Origin: Ostrinia nubilalis
Taxonomy: Eukaryota > Arthropoda > Insecta > Lepidoptera > Crambidae
Length of the DNA stretch: 64,000 bases
Assembly (NCBI RefSeq): GCF_963855985.1
Contig: NC_087090.1
Span: 15,436,501 to 15,500,500 of the forward strand
Reading direction: 5' to 3'
This document shows, in pieces, positions 20,699 through 31,231 of the stretch; the first letter of the stretch is position 1, and every line of letters starts with the position of its first letter. The position numbers and the translations under genes are program-made. A model generated the notes under the pieces. That model was not told the origin of the DNA, made no database searches, and was given only the letters and a program-made list of their open reading frames with translations.

Positions 20699-22579
20699 GT
20701 ATAGATAGTTAGTATAGACTAGCAGTCTCGGCAAACTTCAAACTGCTAATAAAATTCTATAGCTTATGTTCATCAGGGCTTATGTAGAATTCTAATAGTG
20801 ATTTTTCTTTAAATCGGTCCAGTAGTTTCGGAGCCTGTTCAATACAAACTAACAATCAACTCTTGCATCTTCTTATTTTTAGTGTTAGTGATTTAAATGA
20901 AAATTATGTCACATCTCTCATACTTTCATGCATGAATCATACAAATTAAGCTGCCCAAAATGTTGCATGTTTATTCTAACGAGTTTGCGTTGTAACATGT
21001 TAATGTGATTGCATGTATAAGATCAAAAGGGAATTTGGTCGCATGAGCGGCAGCCGAGTCCTGGAATTCCGGGATTAAGTGCCGGGTTCCAGGTGAGTGG
21101 AGGGGCACTCGAGCGTCTCAACCAGGGCTGGCTGGCTGGAAAGTTTTTTTTAATTTTATTTGGCAACATTTTTTTTTGTTCTTTTAAACTGCGAAGCAAT
21201 GGCAAAGGCATACAACCTTTTTGCTTTTGACTGGCTGTTTTTTTTTAATTAAACTTTTAGAAATATAGCAAAGGCATAGACACTCTTTCTGATTTATATT
21301 ATATTTTATTTAAAATAACATTAATAACAGTAATACTGGGACGTGTAAAAGTGCTTTTTTAAAGCCCATGAGTTATTATGAGTTTTTTTTTATTGAGATT
21401 GTCCTTCAAGTATTTTTACGACCTAAATGACATAAATGACGGATCCTTCAAGTATGTTCATACCCAAAAATTATTCAAAGATCATTGTATGATCAATGGT
21501 TGGCTGGCAAAGAATTACTTATTGGATTTTTGTACACTTTTACACAAATTAAAAAGTGAATAATTAATACTTTTTGTCTACACAACTACAGACAACCCTA
21601 TACACAAGCTCGGTATGAACATTACTCTTGCCTGTTGCATTTGGTGAACTCTACATGTACAGTACTACATAGTCTATACAACATACATTTCTGTGGCAAA
21701 GTATCACCTATTACCAGTACATAACGTACCGCAATGTTTTATATTATTATACCGTCGCACGTCGTCTGTACATAGGTAGGTACATGATACATGGGCGCGT
21801 ATGTAAATATTTAAATGAAACACTCGTTTAGGCACTGCGCTTGATGGCTAAGACAGAAACTTAGTGGAGATCTAGGGAAGTAAATTATTATTGGTCTGGG
21901 GTCTACAGAAATGGGACTGGCACAAAACAAATTTTAGAATAGAAAACCAAAAACAAAACACGACTACTTGAGCCCTAACTCGAACAAAATGAAAGTTCTT
22001 AACCAAATTCGAAAATGGAACAGGAAAATTAAAAATCGAATTTAAACGGACGTAATCCGCCAACAACGATGTCGAAACACTGAATACACGTTCTGAAACA
22101 CTAATCGGATTTCACGGGAACGCAAACAAATTGACAGATTTGGTAGTTCGTTTAGCAGAATGCATTAAAAGTTTCTGGAAATAACATGTTTCTGAACCCT
22201 CGATGTTTTGTTTTTTTGTTGTAAGAACTTTTGTTTTTAACTTTGCAGTCTGTGTAGGTTTTAGTGTTTTGCCCTTTGGATTTTGGATAAAAAATGAGAT
22301 GGTTTGTTTGGAAAATAGCCCTTATCACAAACACACAAGATGTGCTCGATGTGCTGCGATGCCTGAAGCAAACGTATTTGTACACATGTTTGTACATTTG
22401 TTCCGTTTAGGGATTAAGTATAGACTGATCAAAGGCGGCGCTAGCATGCGCGTGCAATCAGCTCAATGCTCCTTGATTGCGTGACGTCACACGGAGGGGG
22501 AGTTGTGAAGGATTTGTATTCTACGCCAATATGAATGAAAACTTTGTGGAATATTCGTAGGAGTTAAAAGTGAAATAAA
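20699..22579. other. no gene; repeat fragments at 21025-21230
   Basis: 21025-21140 (GGTCGCATGAGCGGCAGCCG..., GGCACTCGAGCGTCTCAACC) looks like a GC-rich retroelement fragment followed by T-rich sequence, not identified. AATGGCAAAGGCATA and TATAGCAAAGGCATA at about 21199 and 21262 are a small local duplication. Frames at 22152-22397 and 22203-22484 lie on opposite strands over the same DNA and have no recognisable domain. Confidence 0.35.
22566..22579. repeat. 14-bp target-site duplication, left copy
   Basis: AAAAGTGAAATAAA, repeated exactly at 23132-23145 on the other side of the RTE fragment. Confidence 0.85.
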
Positions 22580-23131
22580 AAGTCATCTATAGCCTCTGAA
22601 GGTTGGAGACACTACACTCGAAGTTGTTGACAATTATGTATACCTGGGACAAACAGTCCAGTTAGGTAGGTCCAACTTCGAGAAAGAGGTTAATCGTCGA
22701 ATCCAACTCGGCTGGGCAGCGTTCGGGAAGCTTCGCGAAATTCTCACGTCCGAAATACCGCAGTGTCTCAAGTCAAAAGTATTTGACCAGTGTGTGTTGC
22801 CAGTGATGGTGTACGGATCTGAGACGTGGTCGCTTACTATGGGCCTCATAAGAAGGCTCAAGGTCACCCAAAGAGCGATGGAGCGTGCTATGCTCGGAGT
22901 TTCCCTGCGTGATCGAATCAGAAATGAGGAGATCCGTAGGAGAACCAGAGTGACTGACATAGCCCGCAGAATCGCTAAAATCAAGTGGCAGTGGGCGGGG
23001 CACATAGCTCGAAGAGCTGATGGCCGCTGGGGCAGGAAAGTTCTTGAGTGGCGACCACGAGCTGGAAGACGTAGCGTGGGCAGGCCTCCCACTAGGTGGA
23101 CCGACGATCTGGTGAAGGTCGCGGGACGACG
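22580..23131 (+). mobile_element. RTE LINE fragment bounded by 14-bp target duplications
   Basis: 552 bp between identical 14-bp repeats, as left by target-primed reverse transcription. It carries the C-terminal reverse-transcriptase coding region but stops inside the KVAGR segment, about 25 codons before the normal end, and has no tandem or poly(A) tail. The RNA was therefore truncated at the 3' side before insertion, or integration began at an internal site. Confidence 0.85.
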
Positions 23132-23144
23132 AAAAGTGAAATAA
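22593..23144 (+). pseudogene. RTE LINE ORF2, C-terminal 183 codons
   Basis: Open from just after a TAG at 22590 to a TAA supplied by the right target duplication (stop at 23142-23144). The translation contains VVDNYVYLGQ, EVNRRIQLGWAAFGKL, VLPVMVYGSETWSL, RAMERAMLGVSLRDRIRNEE, IKWQWAGHIARRADGRWGRK, WRPRAGRRSVGRPPTRWTDD. This is the thumb/C-terminal region typical of RTE/BovB-like LINEs, after the catalytic YxDD, which is absent. No stop interrupts it, so the copy is young, but it cannot make an active enzyme. Confidence 0.9.
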
Positions 23145-23145
23145 A
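23132..23145. repeat. 14-bp target-site duplication, right copy
   Basis: Exact repeat of 22566-22579; marks the 3' junction of the RTE insertion. Confidence 0.85.
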
Positions 23146-24585
23146 CTTAATAAATAAGCATTTAATTTTGGTAAAAAGATATTATATGTAGTAACTTTAA
23201 AAAAGCTAGTCTATATGTTTTGAAATCTTGATTTGAATTTTGTACGAACTATGTTACATTATTAATCGTGACCTCACAATGATGATAGTAGAAGATGGTC
23301 GATAATGGTAATGCTAAATGAGAGATAATACTTATTGCTTCTTGATAACTATGAATGAAACAGAGATTGAATTGCCAAACTTAACGTTACTTTATAGAGC
23401 AATCAAATTTAACCAAATCATTAAATAAATAATAGTCAATTTTACTCGTCTTTATGTTAGCAAAATTGCCCTTTTCTGCGGCGTGGATTTTACAAGAAGG
23501 TATTCCCGAGAACTTTTTAATAGATACGATATTATAGTCTTAACAATTACGCGGGAACTAAATAAGTTTGGCTCTGCATACTATGCATATAAACGTATTA
23601 TGTACGTACCAAAGTCGTACAAAGTACAAAAAAAATCGTTGGTGAATAGAATACGTGCGTAGAAAAGAAATTTCTTGGAATAAAAACTATAAACATCTAG
23701 TTTAGCCTTCACAATTTACAATAATTTGACGTCACAACACACGTCAGCGCGTATCCGAGCTAGACTTTCACGTGGAGTCTACATGGAGACTATGGTGACT
23801 ACACGCTAGGGCGGGCGGACGAATGCCCACGTAATGTGCGTGTAACTAGGCGTGTAAAAATGTAGCAAAATCATTTCTTCTCCGCAAAGAGGCTTTTATA
23901 AAGCTCTTTTACACATCTCATGTGAAAATGTTAAATAAACAATAACACTTAAGGCGATAAATTCCATTTTGGCAGGGTATATTCAATAACACTGTAGACC
24001 GGTAAGTTTTTCCAAAAATGGCTGATAGAAAAATATGAAAATATTGTGTTAAAATATTTGCATTGCTTACGTTGATATAGAAAATTATAAACTTGTCTTA
24101 CCATCATGTTTAAGCCAAAAGCAGCCGGCATAGATTACCTACATAGCTTTATAGTTACGTTGCTTACCCACGCAGACTTGTATTTGATGTCACCATAGTG
24201 AACAACCTACCTAATACGCGAAACTACGCATTTTGGACAAGCGCCACGAAGCTGCCAGATAAAAAACTTTTTGAAACGACATAAATCATGGCGTATGGCC
24301 GTGACATCACGCGTCCATTGAGATCTCAACGGTTTTACGGCTGGATTGTAAATCGACGGTAATATAAAAATGCACTGTTCATTACTTTATAGTTCCGCTA
24401 TTACTCGTGTATTGGAATGTAAATGCAAAGATATATCTTCACAGATAAGTATTGTTAAATAAATAAAATAAAATAGTCGTAGAGTAAAATATCCGTCGGT
24501 TCTCGAGTAAACTCGTGGGGCTTCCACCATCTCGTTTGCAGTGTCCCGCAAAATAAAAACCGATCCGTTTGAATTTGTTATTTGA
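23146..24585. other. no gene recognised
   Basis: AT-rich sequence, apparently single copy. 23700-23870 and 24160-24365 have more CpG than the surroundings. No supported frame or repeat family. Confidence 0.35.
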
Positions 24586-24589
24586 ATTT

Positions 24590-24745
24590 CATCATCATCA
24601 TTTCAGCCATAGGACGTCCACCGCTGAACATAGGCCTCCCCCAATGATTTCCACAAAAGCCGGTTGGTAGCGGCCTGCATCCAGCGCTTTCCTTGCTGCC
24701 CCATCGGCCGTCAGTTTCAAACTCACATAATTATGACATAAACTG
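24590..24745 (-). mobile_element. RTE LINE 3' end (ATG-tailed subfamily)
   Basis: CATCATCATCATTTCAGCCA, GGACGTCCACCGCTGAACAT, GCCTCCCCCAATGATTTCCA, then GGTAGCGGCCTGCATCCAGC and GCTGCCCCATCGGCCGTCAG. An internal segment present at 37890-37975 is deleted here. Confidence 0.75.
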
Positions 24746-26445
24746 TGTGTTCACAAGGCAGTCCATTTTGCCTCCTGCATTAACTGGATCCCACAAAACT
24801 GGATTGCAGTGGGAACGAGCCCTTATCATTTCAGAGGTAATTTGTGTATGTTTGAAAGAAGTAATCTCTGAATATACAGATTCAAATTAAGAAATAATTG
24901 TCTGACAAAAACACACTCTATTACTGAGTGATACAGGTTAAACTGAAATAAAAATTCTTCCCGATATAGATTACTTTCCACTCGTTTCCATGTGGGCGCG
25001 TGATCTAGAATTCTAAATAGGCTAGCACAGTTTAAATGGCGTCGTTTATGCCACGTGTAACCGTACATCCACGGGGGACAGACCGAGGACAGTTGTATCT
25101 GAAGAGACTTGTGACATTGTCGATTTTTGGGAACCTATTAACTTCAGCGAGCTCGCAACAGCGCGTATTTGTTAGCTCGAGACTTGAACTAAAAACGCGC
25201 ACTGTTATGAGCTCGCTAGTAGTTAATAAGTTCCAAAACATTTACAATTATTTATTGTTATGTCACAATTCTCCTCGGTCTCCCCTACTTACACTATAAA
25301 TGTCCTAGAAAGTGAGCGTGATTCCAAAAAAATAAACGTATTCTGTTCTTAACTTAGTCTCAAAATATATCCATACCAAAAATCTAAATCGGTTCGCCTA
25401 AGCCTAAAGTGGGGGTCCACCTTTTAATTCGCTCTTGGTTCGTATAATTCGTATAACAGATAAAACATATAAATTATGCATTTAGTTTAATTTGGACAAT
25501 TTAGTTTTTGATCAATCTATTGTAAAAATAAAATAGATTGAACCATGTAAGTCGTCTATAGAGGTTCATAAAGTCGGATACAACAGAGTAAAAATAAAGA
25601 AGAGGAAGTGGAAAAATTCTCATTGTCAAACTACTTCACAGATAAGTATTGAGGAAGCGTATTGTTCGCTCATTGGCGAGTTGACGGCGCAATTACAACA
25701 AAAATGTAATCAGAAGCCTCGAACACTGAGCTACTGGTCTAGATGCTTGGTGTCAACTGCGTTAAGTCAGATCCGACTGCAGACAACTGCATGCAGTTGA
25801 ATATAGCGACTGTGTGCAGTTGCTGATGCGACTTCGTGCGGTTCTTGTGGTGCAGTCCGTGTGATGGCGGCCTAATGTAGAACGCTCATCCTCGATGGGC
25901 CTACGACAAGATCTCAAGAAAAGGAATCTTTGAACGGAGAAACGCCGTCCTTCGTTAAATGGGTATATGATAACGGCACCACCATTCAACTGTCATTCTT
26001 TCCATATCTGTCAAAACGATGTTTATAGTAAGTATGGAAATTAACGCAGTAATGTGATGTCAAATCACAATGTTCAAATCCAGACGCACAAAACCATTTT
26101 CTTTTCAGACAAGATCGATTCAAGCCTTAACTTAACTTAAAAATTTAAATTAAAAATGCAGTTCAGTCTACTGTCCACAAATGTCCATTGTGTAACGGGC
26201 GACGTTGTCCATACAAAGCCGCGGGATTAGTGCAGTTTTAAAGTGGGATACCGCCGGCGACCTACATAGCCCTGCTTGACAGATTTCAAACGTTCGTGGG
26301 ATTACATTTGACAGGGTAGTTTTTGTCAAGTTTCCATTCAGACGAGTTTATCTTCTCTTGATTTTTAGAGGAAATATGTCCTGAAGTCTTCCCCACACAA
26401 TCGACATCCCATCACCCTTCCTGCCCTAAAACCTGGTTGTCTTTT
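24746..26445. other. no gene; possible palindromic repeat at 25745-25895
   Basis: The perfect 16-bp palindrome CAACTGCATGCAGTTG at 25784-25799 lies among further CAACTGC/GCAGTTG copies (25754, 25816), suggesting a decayed foldback element. Frames at 24826-25068, 25032-25241 and 25036-25299 overlap on opposite strands and have no domain. The rest is AT-rich. Confidence 0.4.
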
Positions 26446-26858
26446 CAACCGACTTCAAAAAAGGAGGAGGTTCTCAATTCGACCCGTATGTTTTTTTTTT
26501 TTTTTTTCTATGTTTGTTACGCGATAACTCCGCCAATTATGAACCGATTTGAACAAATCTTTTTTCGGCGTATAGGTAATACCTCAAGGGTGGTCCCATT
26601 TAAATTTAATAATAGAAAAAACAACCCCCAAGGGTGGAAAATTGGGGATGAACTTTTTTATACGCAATATCTCCGCCGATTATAAATCAATTTGAACGAT
26701 TATTTTTTTGTTGAATAGGTATTATCAAAAGGGTGGTTTCATGCGAATTTGAAGAAAATATTTCACCCCCAAGGGTGGAAAATTGGGGATGAACTTTTTT
26801 ATACGCAATATTTTTAATTTTTAGTTTTTTTTTGTGTTCACGCATTGAAGTCGGTTTT
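26446..26858. mobile_element. TIR element with internal tandem repeat (ACCGACTTC family)
   Basis: Inverted ends AACCGACTTCAA and TTGAAGTCGGTT. The interior has two units of about 141 bp (26520-26662 and 26663-26803), each with CTCCGCC.ATTAT, a GAATAGGTATTA-like segment and CCCCCAAGGGTGGAAAATTG. A partial third unit begins at 26804. The 82-residue frame across it is not a recognised protein. A fragment of the same family is at 7497-7525. Class not determined. Confidence 0.65.
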
Positions 26859-27040
26859 ATTTTTTTAAAAAGTTAATTATTGACTTAGTGAATAGGTCAT
26901 TCATTAATATAAGCCGTAAAAAAATCATTTTCGTGGGAAGTATTTGGATGCGGGTAGCGCAGGACTGGTCGTTGTGGAAATCCTTGAGGGAGGCCTTTTT
27001 ACAAGCTTTATATTGACTTCACTTGTTAGTATGTGTGGGA

Positions 27041-27300
27041 CAAATCTTGCAACTGAATTTAAGACCACTTCTTCTCAACCGATTGAGCTGAAATTTGGTA
27101 TACTTATGTAAGTACGATGACAATGCAATATTATGGCACCATTGAGCTGGTCTGATGATGGAGTCGGGAGGTGGCCATAGGAACTCCTAAACAAAACGGC
27201 GGAAACTCATCGAGTTTGGGTTCGTTGGATTTGTCTTTTCGAGCACTTTAGTGTTAGATAATGTCCAGGGTCCTGAGATTAAGATATAGCTAAAAAGTGT
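27041..27300 (+). repeat. dispersed repeat inside the split LINE
   Basis: Begins near ACTTCTTCTCAACCGATTGA, GCTGAAATTTGGTATAC, then GTACGATGACAATGCAATAT and GTCGGGAGGTGGCCATAGGA. I recognise the pattern as a common lepidopteran dispersed repeat but cannot name its class. No second copy in this window. Confidence 0.4.
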
Positions 27301-27385
27301 AAAATAAAATTATAATAAAAATAAACTTTTTTTTTATTAAAAAAGTTTCTTTTTATTATAATTTTTTCAAGCTTTTATTGCTGCT

Positions 27386-27492
27386 TACAAGCTTTTATTC
27401 TGAATATCGAAAGCTTGTAGCGCAAACAGAGAAAAAGAGGGATAAATTCCATGCGCGATACAAGCTTTCGAAATTCAGAATAAAAGCTTGTT
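27386..27492. mobile_element. short palindromic MITE
   Basis: Inverted arms CAAGCTTTTATTCTGAAT..CGAAAGCTTGTA and ACAAGCTTTCGAAATTCAGA followed by ATAAAAGCTTG. It is flanked by near-direct repeats AAAAAAGTTTCTTTTTATTA (27340) and AAAAAAGTTTATTTTTATTA (27497), each continuing TAATTTTTTC.AGCT. Confidence 0.6.
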
Positions 27493-27564
27493 TTTAAAAA
27501 AGTTTATTTTTATTATAATTTTTTCCAGCTGTGGACGTTATTTGGCTGAAACGAACAAACGAAA

Positions 27565-28340
27565 AAAATCTTATTTAAGCTCCTCTCTAAAATGCGACTA
27601 CATCGTGCATGAATCTTGTTACCTTTGATGTAACTAGATTACCAACTCAATTGACTAACTTCAAATTTATTTCTATCTATCCATTTAGACTCAAGTTATT
27701 AAGAACTAACTGGATTTTTAGAGCTAAAAGTGTTTGCTAGAGTTACAACACAATTTTAAGACCTAAAATTTAATGTTCTCTCAATTACAATACAACTTAG
27801 TTTTGTGTTTTGTTTTGGAGACAATGGACCTAGAACCTTAACTTCGAAGTCCTCCTATGTTCTTCTGATTAATATCGTTACGAGTCCAATGACAGTTTAG
27901 CTTTCCCCCGGGACAAACTTGGCCTTCGCTGGTTGGGTTTTTTATTGGCGATTAATCTGTAGATCCGGGCTACACAGGAGTTGCAGCGGTGGGAATAGTC
28001 TCTATAAGACAATGGACATGACAATATGGACAATAATTTAAGACTTTCCATGGCCCTTATTTATAACCTAGACGTCTGGTCAGCCCAGTATTTTGGGCGA
28101 GTGAGTTAGCGCCCAAACTATGTCACAGTATTTATAAACACATCGGACATCTATGCCACGTCTCATTGTCTATGAGTTTCGAATTAAACGTGAAGTTACA
28201 GTCTTTGATTTTGATTTGTTTTAGATGACTGTCCTTAGTAATTGTATGAGAAGGCACAACACACAAATTGTGACAGACAGACATTGTGTTGATTTTGTAT
28301 TAATTGTTAGTGAGTATTTTACATGTCCTATTATTTTAGT
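27565..28340. other. no gene; L3 tail fragment at 27922-28008
   Basis: CCTTCGCTGGTTGGGTTTTT, ATTGGCGATTAATCTGTAGA, CCGGGCTACACAGGAGTTGC and AGCGGTGGGAATAG is an L3 copy on the plus strand. The flanks look unique. Confidence 0.45.
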
Positions 28341-28344
28341 AATT

Positions 28345-28447
28345 TGTGCCTGTTCACATGAGGGTTGAGTGTCCAAATCCGTCATTTGCCTCTGGTAGAT
28401 TAGAGTGTGTCGTCATCATTGAAGATGATCATTGTGATGATGATGAA
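28345..28447 (+). repeat. LINE-type tail with GATGAT tail
   Basis: GTCCAAATCCGTCATTTGCC, TCTGGTAGATTAGAG and ATTGTGATGATGATGAA. It matches, in the opposite orientation, 37535-37625 (CATCATCAG...TTACCAGAGACAAACGAAGG, ATTTGGAC). Confidence 0.5.
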
Positions 28448-28863
28448 TAGTTTTAAACAGTTTTTATTTTTAGTATCCTGCTGAAAATCAGTATCCTAGC
28501 ATGCCCCAAGAGCGGCCAGGATATACGGGATAGGTGTCCCATTTGGCACATTTTCTTTTTTATTGCAAAAATTTATTATAACTTTTTTTTTGCATTTTCC
28601 TACAAATTGTAATCTATGCTTCTCAAATAATTCCCTACTGATTGATAATGCCTGAAAACACGTACAAAAAGCGAAACCGAGAAATCGTCCATACCAACAA
28701 TTCTTTGTAATAACGCCTAATATAAATTTTCCCATAAAGGCCTTCCCTCGCCATAAATCGTGCTTATTATCATAACTCCATTGTGCCGTAATAGATATTT
28801 ATTCGGTGGGTTCACTTTAGGTCTTAAATAAGAACGTTTATTAACTCACGTTCACTAAATGGT
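28448..28863. other. no gene recognised
   Basis: A 79-residue frame at 28496-28735 shows no domain. AT-rich sequence. Confidence 0.35.
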
Positions 28864-29000
28864 TCAGTCAGTAGTTCTTGTCACCCAAAGTAGCCAAAAT
28901 GCTCGCAACACGTCTTTTTTTACAATGAAAATTAAATAAGGTTGTGTTTTCAATATTTTGGCCACTTTAGGGTCATGTACTAATTTGTCGCTGACTGTAA
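28864..29000. mobile_element. MITE family B, copy 1 (intact)
   Basis: GTCACCCAAAGTAGCCAAAA at the left pairs with TTTTGGCCACTTTAGGGTCA at the right. The flanking GTTCTT..GTCACCC and TTGTCGCTGACTG are shared with the copy at 62300-62705. The uninterrupted copy shows what the 62 kb one looked like before its LINE insertion. Confidence 0.65.
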
Positions 29001-29038
29001 CTGCGTTTAGATCGGTTTTGCAGTACGTTTAATCTGAA

Positions 29039-29219
29039 TCATACTAATATTATTAATGCGAAAGTTTGTATGGATGTCTGGATGTTAACATGTTTGTTAA
29101 TCTTTCACGCGAAAACTACTGAATGGATTTTGATGAAACTTTACAGTATTATAGTTTATAACCCAGAATAACATAATATAGGCTATAATTTATGACGATC
29201 TGTGACAAACTAAATTTCA
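29039..29219 (+). mobile_element. Lep1-type Helitron, 3' truncated
   Basis: Starts TCATACTAATATTATTAATG, runs through GTATGGATGTCTGGATGTTA, TCACGCGAAAACTACTGAAT and TGACAAACTAAATTTCA, and breaks off before the hairpin and CTAG. It is the same subfamily as 29463-29675, in the opposite orientation. Confidence 0.65.
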
Positions 29220-29462
29220 GTAGTCCGTGATAATTCAGATCGAGAAAACTAACTAGAGATGACGATGGTAGATATCGTCTCTACCTACAATCCTACATGT
29301 ATAATGAAATACCATACAAATAGTCCTTTTTTACAGATTCGAATAGGATTTGGAACGAACTTGCGAAACTGCTGTTGTAATGCAGTTTTATTGGTTGTCG
29401 ACCTTAACATGCATAAATAACTGAGGTTAAAATGACCCCATTTATTATTAGTATATGGAATA

Positions 29463-29675
29463 CTAGCTTATGCCCGCGGCTTCACCCGCGTGAAATTTAG
29501 TTTATCACAATTATATCGTCTATGTTATTCTGGGCCTTTATGTTATTCTGGGTTATAATCAATAATACTATAAAGTTTCATCAAAATCCGTTCAGTAGTT
29601 TTTCCGTGAAAGAGTAACAAACATCCATCCAGACATCCAGACATCCAAACATTCGCATTTATAATATTAGTAGGA
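29463..29675 (-). mobile_element. Lep1-type Helitron (CATCCAGACATCC subfamily)
   Basis: Left CTAG with GCCCGCGGCTTCACCCGCG hairpin region; right complement of TCCTACTAATATTATAAATG. The internal CATCAAAATCCGTTCAGTAG and CATCCAGACATCCAGACATC runs mark the subfamily. It is flanked by A and T as expected. Confidence 0.75.
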
Positions 29676-30171
29676 TAGCTCTTTTCAGGGTAAGGGTAGT
29701 TAAATTGCATAATGTCAAAGGTAAGTTGTGACACCTACCTACATTCTAATACTAAGCCTTAGGCGACTACTGTGTGTAACCCTATTGTGATCTTGCTCAG
29801 CAATATAGCAGGAGTTTTTCGTCTTTTTCCAACACCAAAGAAATTGTATTGGTATCTCATTCCTACGCATTTTGTTTGCAAGTTTTGCCATAATTCAAAC
29901 GCTTTAGTATCATGCTTTCGCTTCATTGAGTTTTAAAATCATTGAGGATTTATATTAGTTGTTATACTGTTCAATAAAGCAGTAATCGTGAAAATTTAAA
30001 TAACATGGATTTTTTGGTATTATGTTGTTTGAAGACGTAATTACCTTTTTACAGCAGTCAAATTAGTTTGTAAAAAAGTGATATATGGATGGATCAATGG
30101 AAGTTTGTGATCACTTTACGCAAAAAACCACTAGACAGATTTTAATACATCTTATATAAACTAATATTATA
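29676..30171. other. no gene recognised
   Basis: AT-rich spacer without recognised repeat or coding frame. Confidence 0.35.
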
Positions 30172-30366
30172 AAGCTGAAGAGTTGGTTTGTTTGTTTGTT
30201 TACTTGAACGCGCTAATCTCAGGAACTACTGTTCCGATTTGAAAAATTCTTTCAGTGTTAGAAAGCTCATTTACTGAGGAAGGCTTTAGGCTATATACCA
30301 TCACGATACGAGTAATAGAAGCAGAGCAACAATGAAAAATGATGAAAAATCGGGTTTTCACAGCTA
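30165..30366 (+). mobile_element. Helitron-like repeat (TTTGTTTGTTT subfamily)
   Basis: ACTAATATTATAAAGCTGAA near the left, TTGGTTTGTTTGTTTG, GGAACTACTGTTCCGATTTG, and an end at GGTTTTCACAGCTAG. TAATATTATAAA and CTAG ends fit the Helitron group, but the hairpin is weak. Confidence 0.5.
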
Positions 30367-30574
30367 GTTTATATATAAAGCTTATTTATACCCCAAAATA
30401 GCACTTTGTGGAAATACATTAAAATTCACGCGATAGAAGCTTCATTACTAACTGCATATGTTGAGGAGGTAAATAGATTCACATTAAAGACAACGACTAA
30501 CGACACAGACATTACGTAATGTGAACTTGGAAATCTATTTATGACCTAAAACTGCCCACGAACTTAGAAGTCTA

Positions 30575-31228
30575 AGGCTAAGTTGCACCAACGGTTTCCA
30601 CCAGAGCCCAAAGAAACGGAGCCGCGAGTTATTGTCCTGGTTGGACATTCGTCCGCAGCTCCGCCTCAGGCTAGAGGCTCGCTCACGAGCAAGCCTCTCT
30701 GGCTTCGAGGGAACCCCCAATTCCCTCCTCCAGTTGTTTTTTATAGAGGCTTTCTCCTCGCGGCCCTGGTAAAACAGGACCCCCGGCCCGCCGTAGCGGG
30801 TTACAGTCTGCTCTATGCCGCTGCTCGGTCAGCTCTGCTGATCAGAGAAGTACCGAGAGCGGCCCTCCAAAGAATGGGCCCGGGCAAACGCCCCGCCAGC
30901 CCCCACCTGTGGGGGTTTTTAAAGATGTCCCCTGCATCGTGGCCCGGGCAAATGCCTCGACGGCCCCCGGCCCACTCAATTGTGGGTTACGGGTTGCCCG
31001 ACAGGCCCGCCGAGTTGACGAGACCTGCCGCGCAGGTGAGAAGTTAGCCGCCCGCGTGAACAGACCACGCGGACGTTGCCCAGGGCGCACCACGAGGAGG
31101 TCCCTCACCATCGCACCCCAAGTTGCACCAACTTACTTTAACCTTGACTATAGCAATAATCGGTGCTTTTTGCATGGACTTTGACAGATTTTTGACGTTT
31201 GCTAAAGTAAGATGGTGCAACCCAGTCT
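30575..31228. mobile_element. MITE family A, copy 6, split by a 527-bp insert
   Basis: Left end AAGGCTAAGTTGCACCAAC at 30574-30592 and the remainder at 31120-31228 (TTACTTTAACC..., GACAGATTTTTGACGTTTGC, AGTAAGATGGTGCAACCC). The intervening GC-rich DNA duplicated 13 bp of the MITE arm. Confidence 0.75.
30593..31119. mobile_element. GC-rich insert of unknown origin with 13-bp target duplication
   Basis: 527 bp flanked by exact AAGTTGCACCAAC (30580-30592 and 31120-31132). It is far more GC-rich than anything else in the window. It has two related blocks starting CCCGGGCAAACGCC (30879) and CCCGGGCAAATGCC (30943). No poly(A) or tandem tail is visible at either end. Frames of 154 residues (plus) and 89 residues (minus) are open, but open frames are expected in GC-rich DNA and neither shows a recognised domain. 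The duplication length fits target-primed reverse transcription; a truncated retroelement 5' part or SINE-like RNA copy is the best guess. Confidence 0.6.
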
Positions 31229-31231
31229 TAA

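Larger units (their letters stand above)
26935..27563 (+). mobile_element. RTE LINE 3' end split by an insertion
   Basis: 26935-27000 reads GGAAGTATTTGGATGCGGGT, AGCGCAGGACTGGTCGTTG and CCTTGAGGGAGGCCTTT. Its natural continuation CAGCTGTGGACGTTATTTGG, CTGAAACGAACAAACG occurs at 27527-27563. The 526 bp between are later insertions (27001-27526). Confidence 0.7.

Noticed and set aside
22634..23092. 152-residue minus-strand frame
   Set aside because: Antisense shadow of the RTE reverse-transcriptase frame, which has clear family motifs on the plus strand.
30583..31047. 154-residue frame and its 89-residue opposite-strand partner as genes
   Set aside because: Stop codons are rare in GC-rich DNA, both strands are open, no domain is visible, and the DNA is an insertion with a target duplication.
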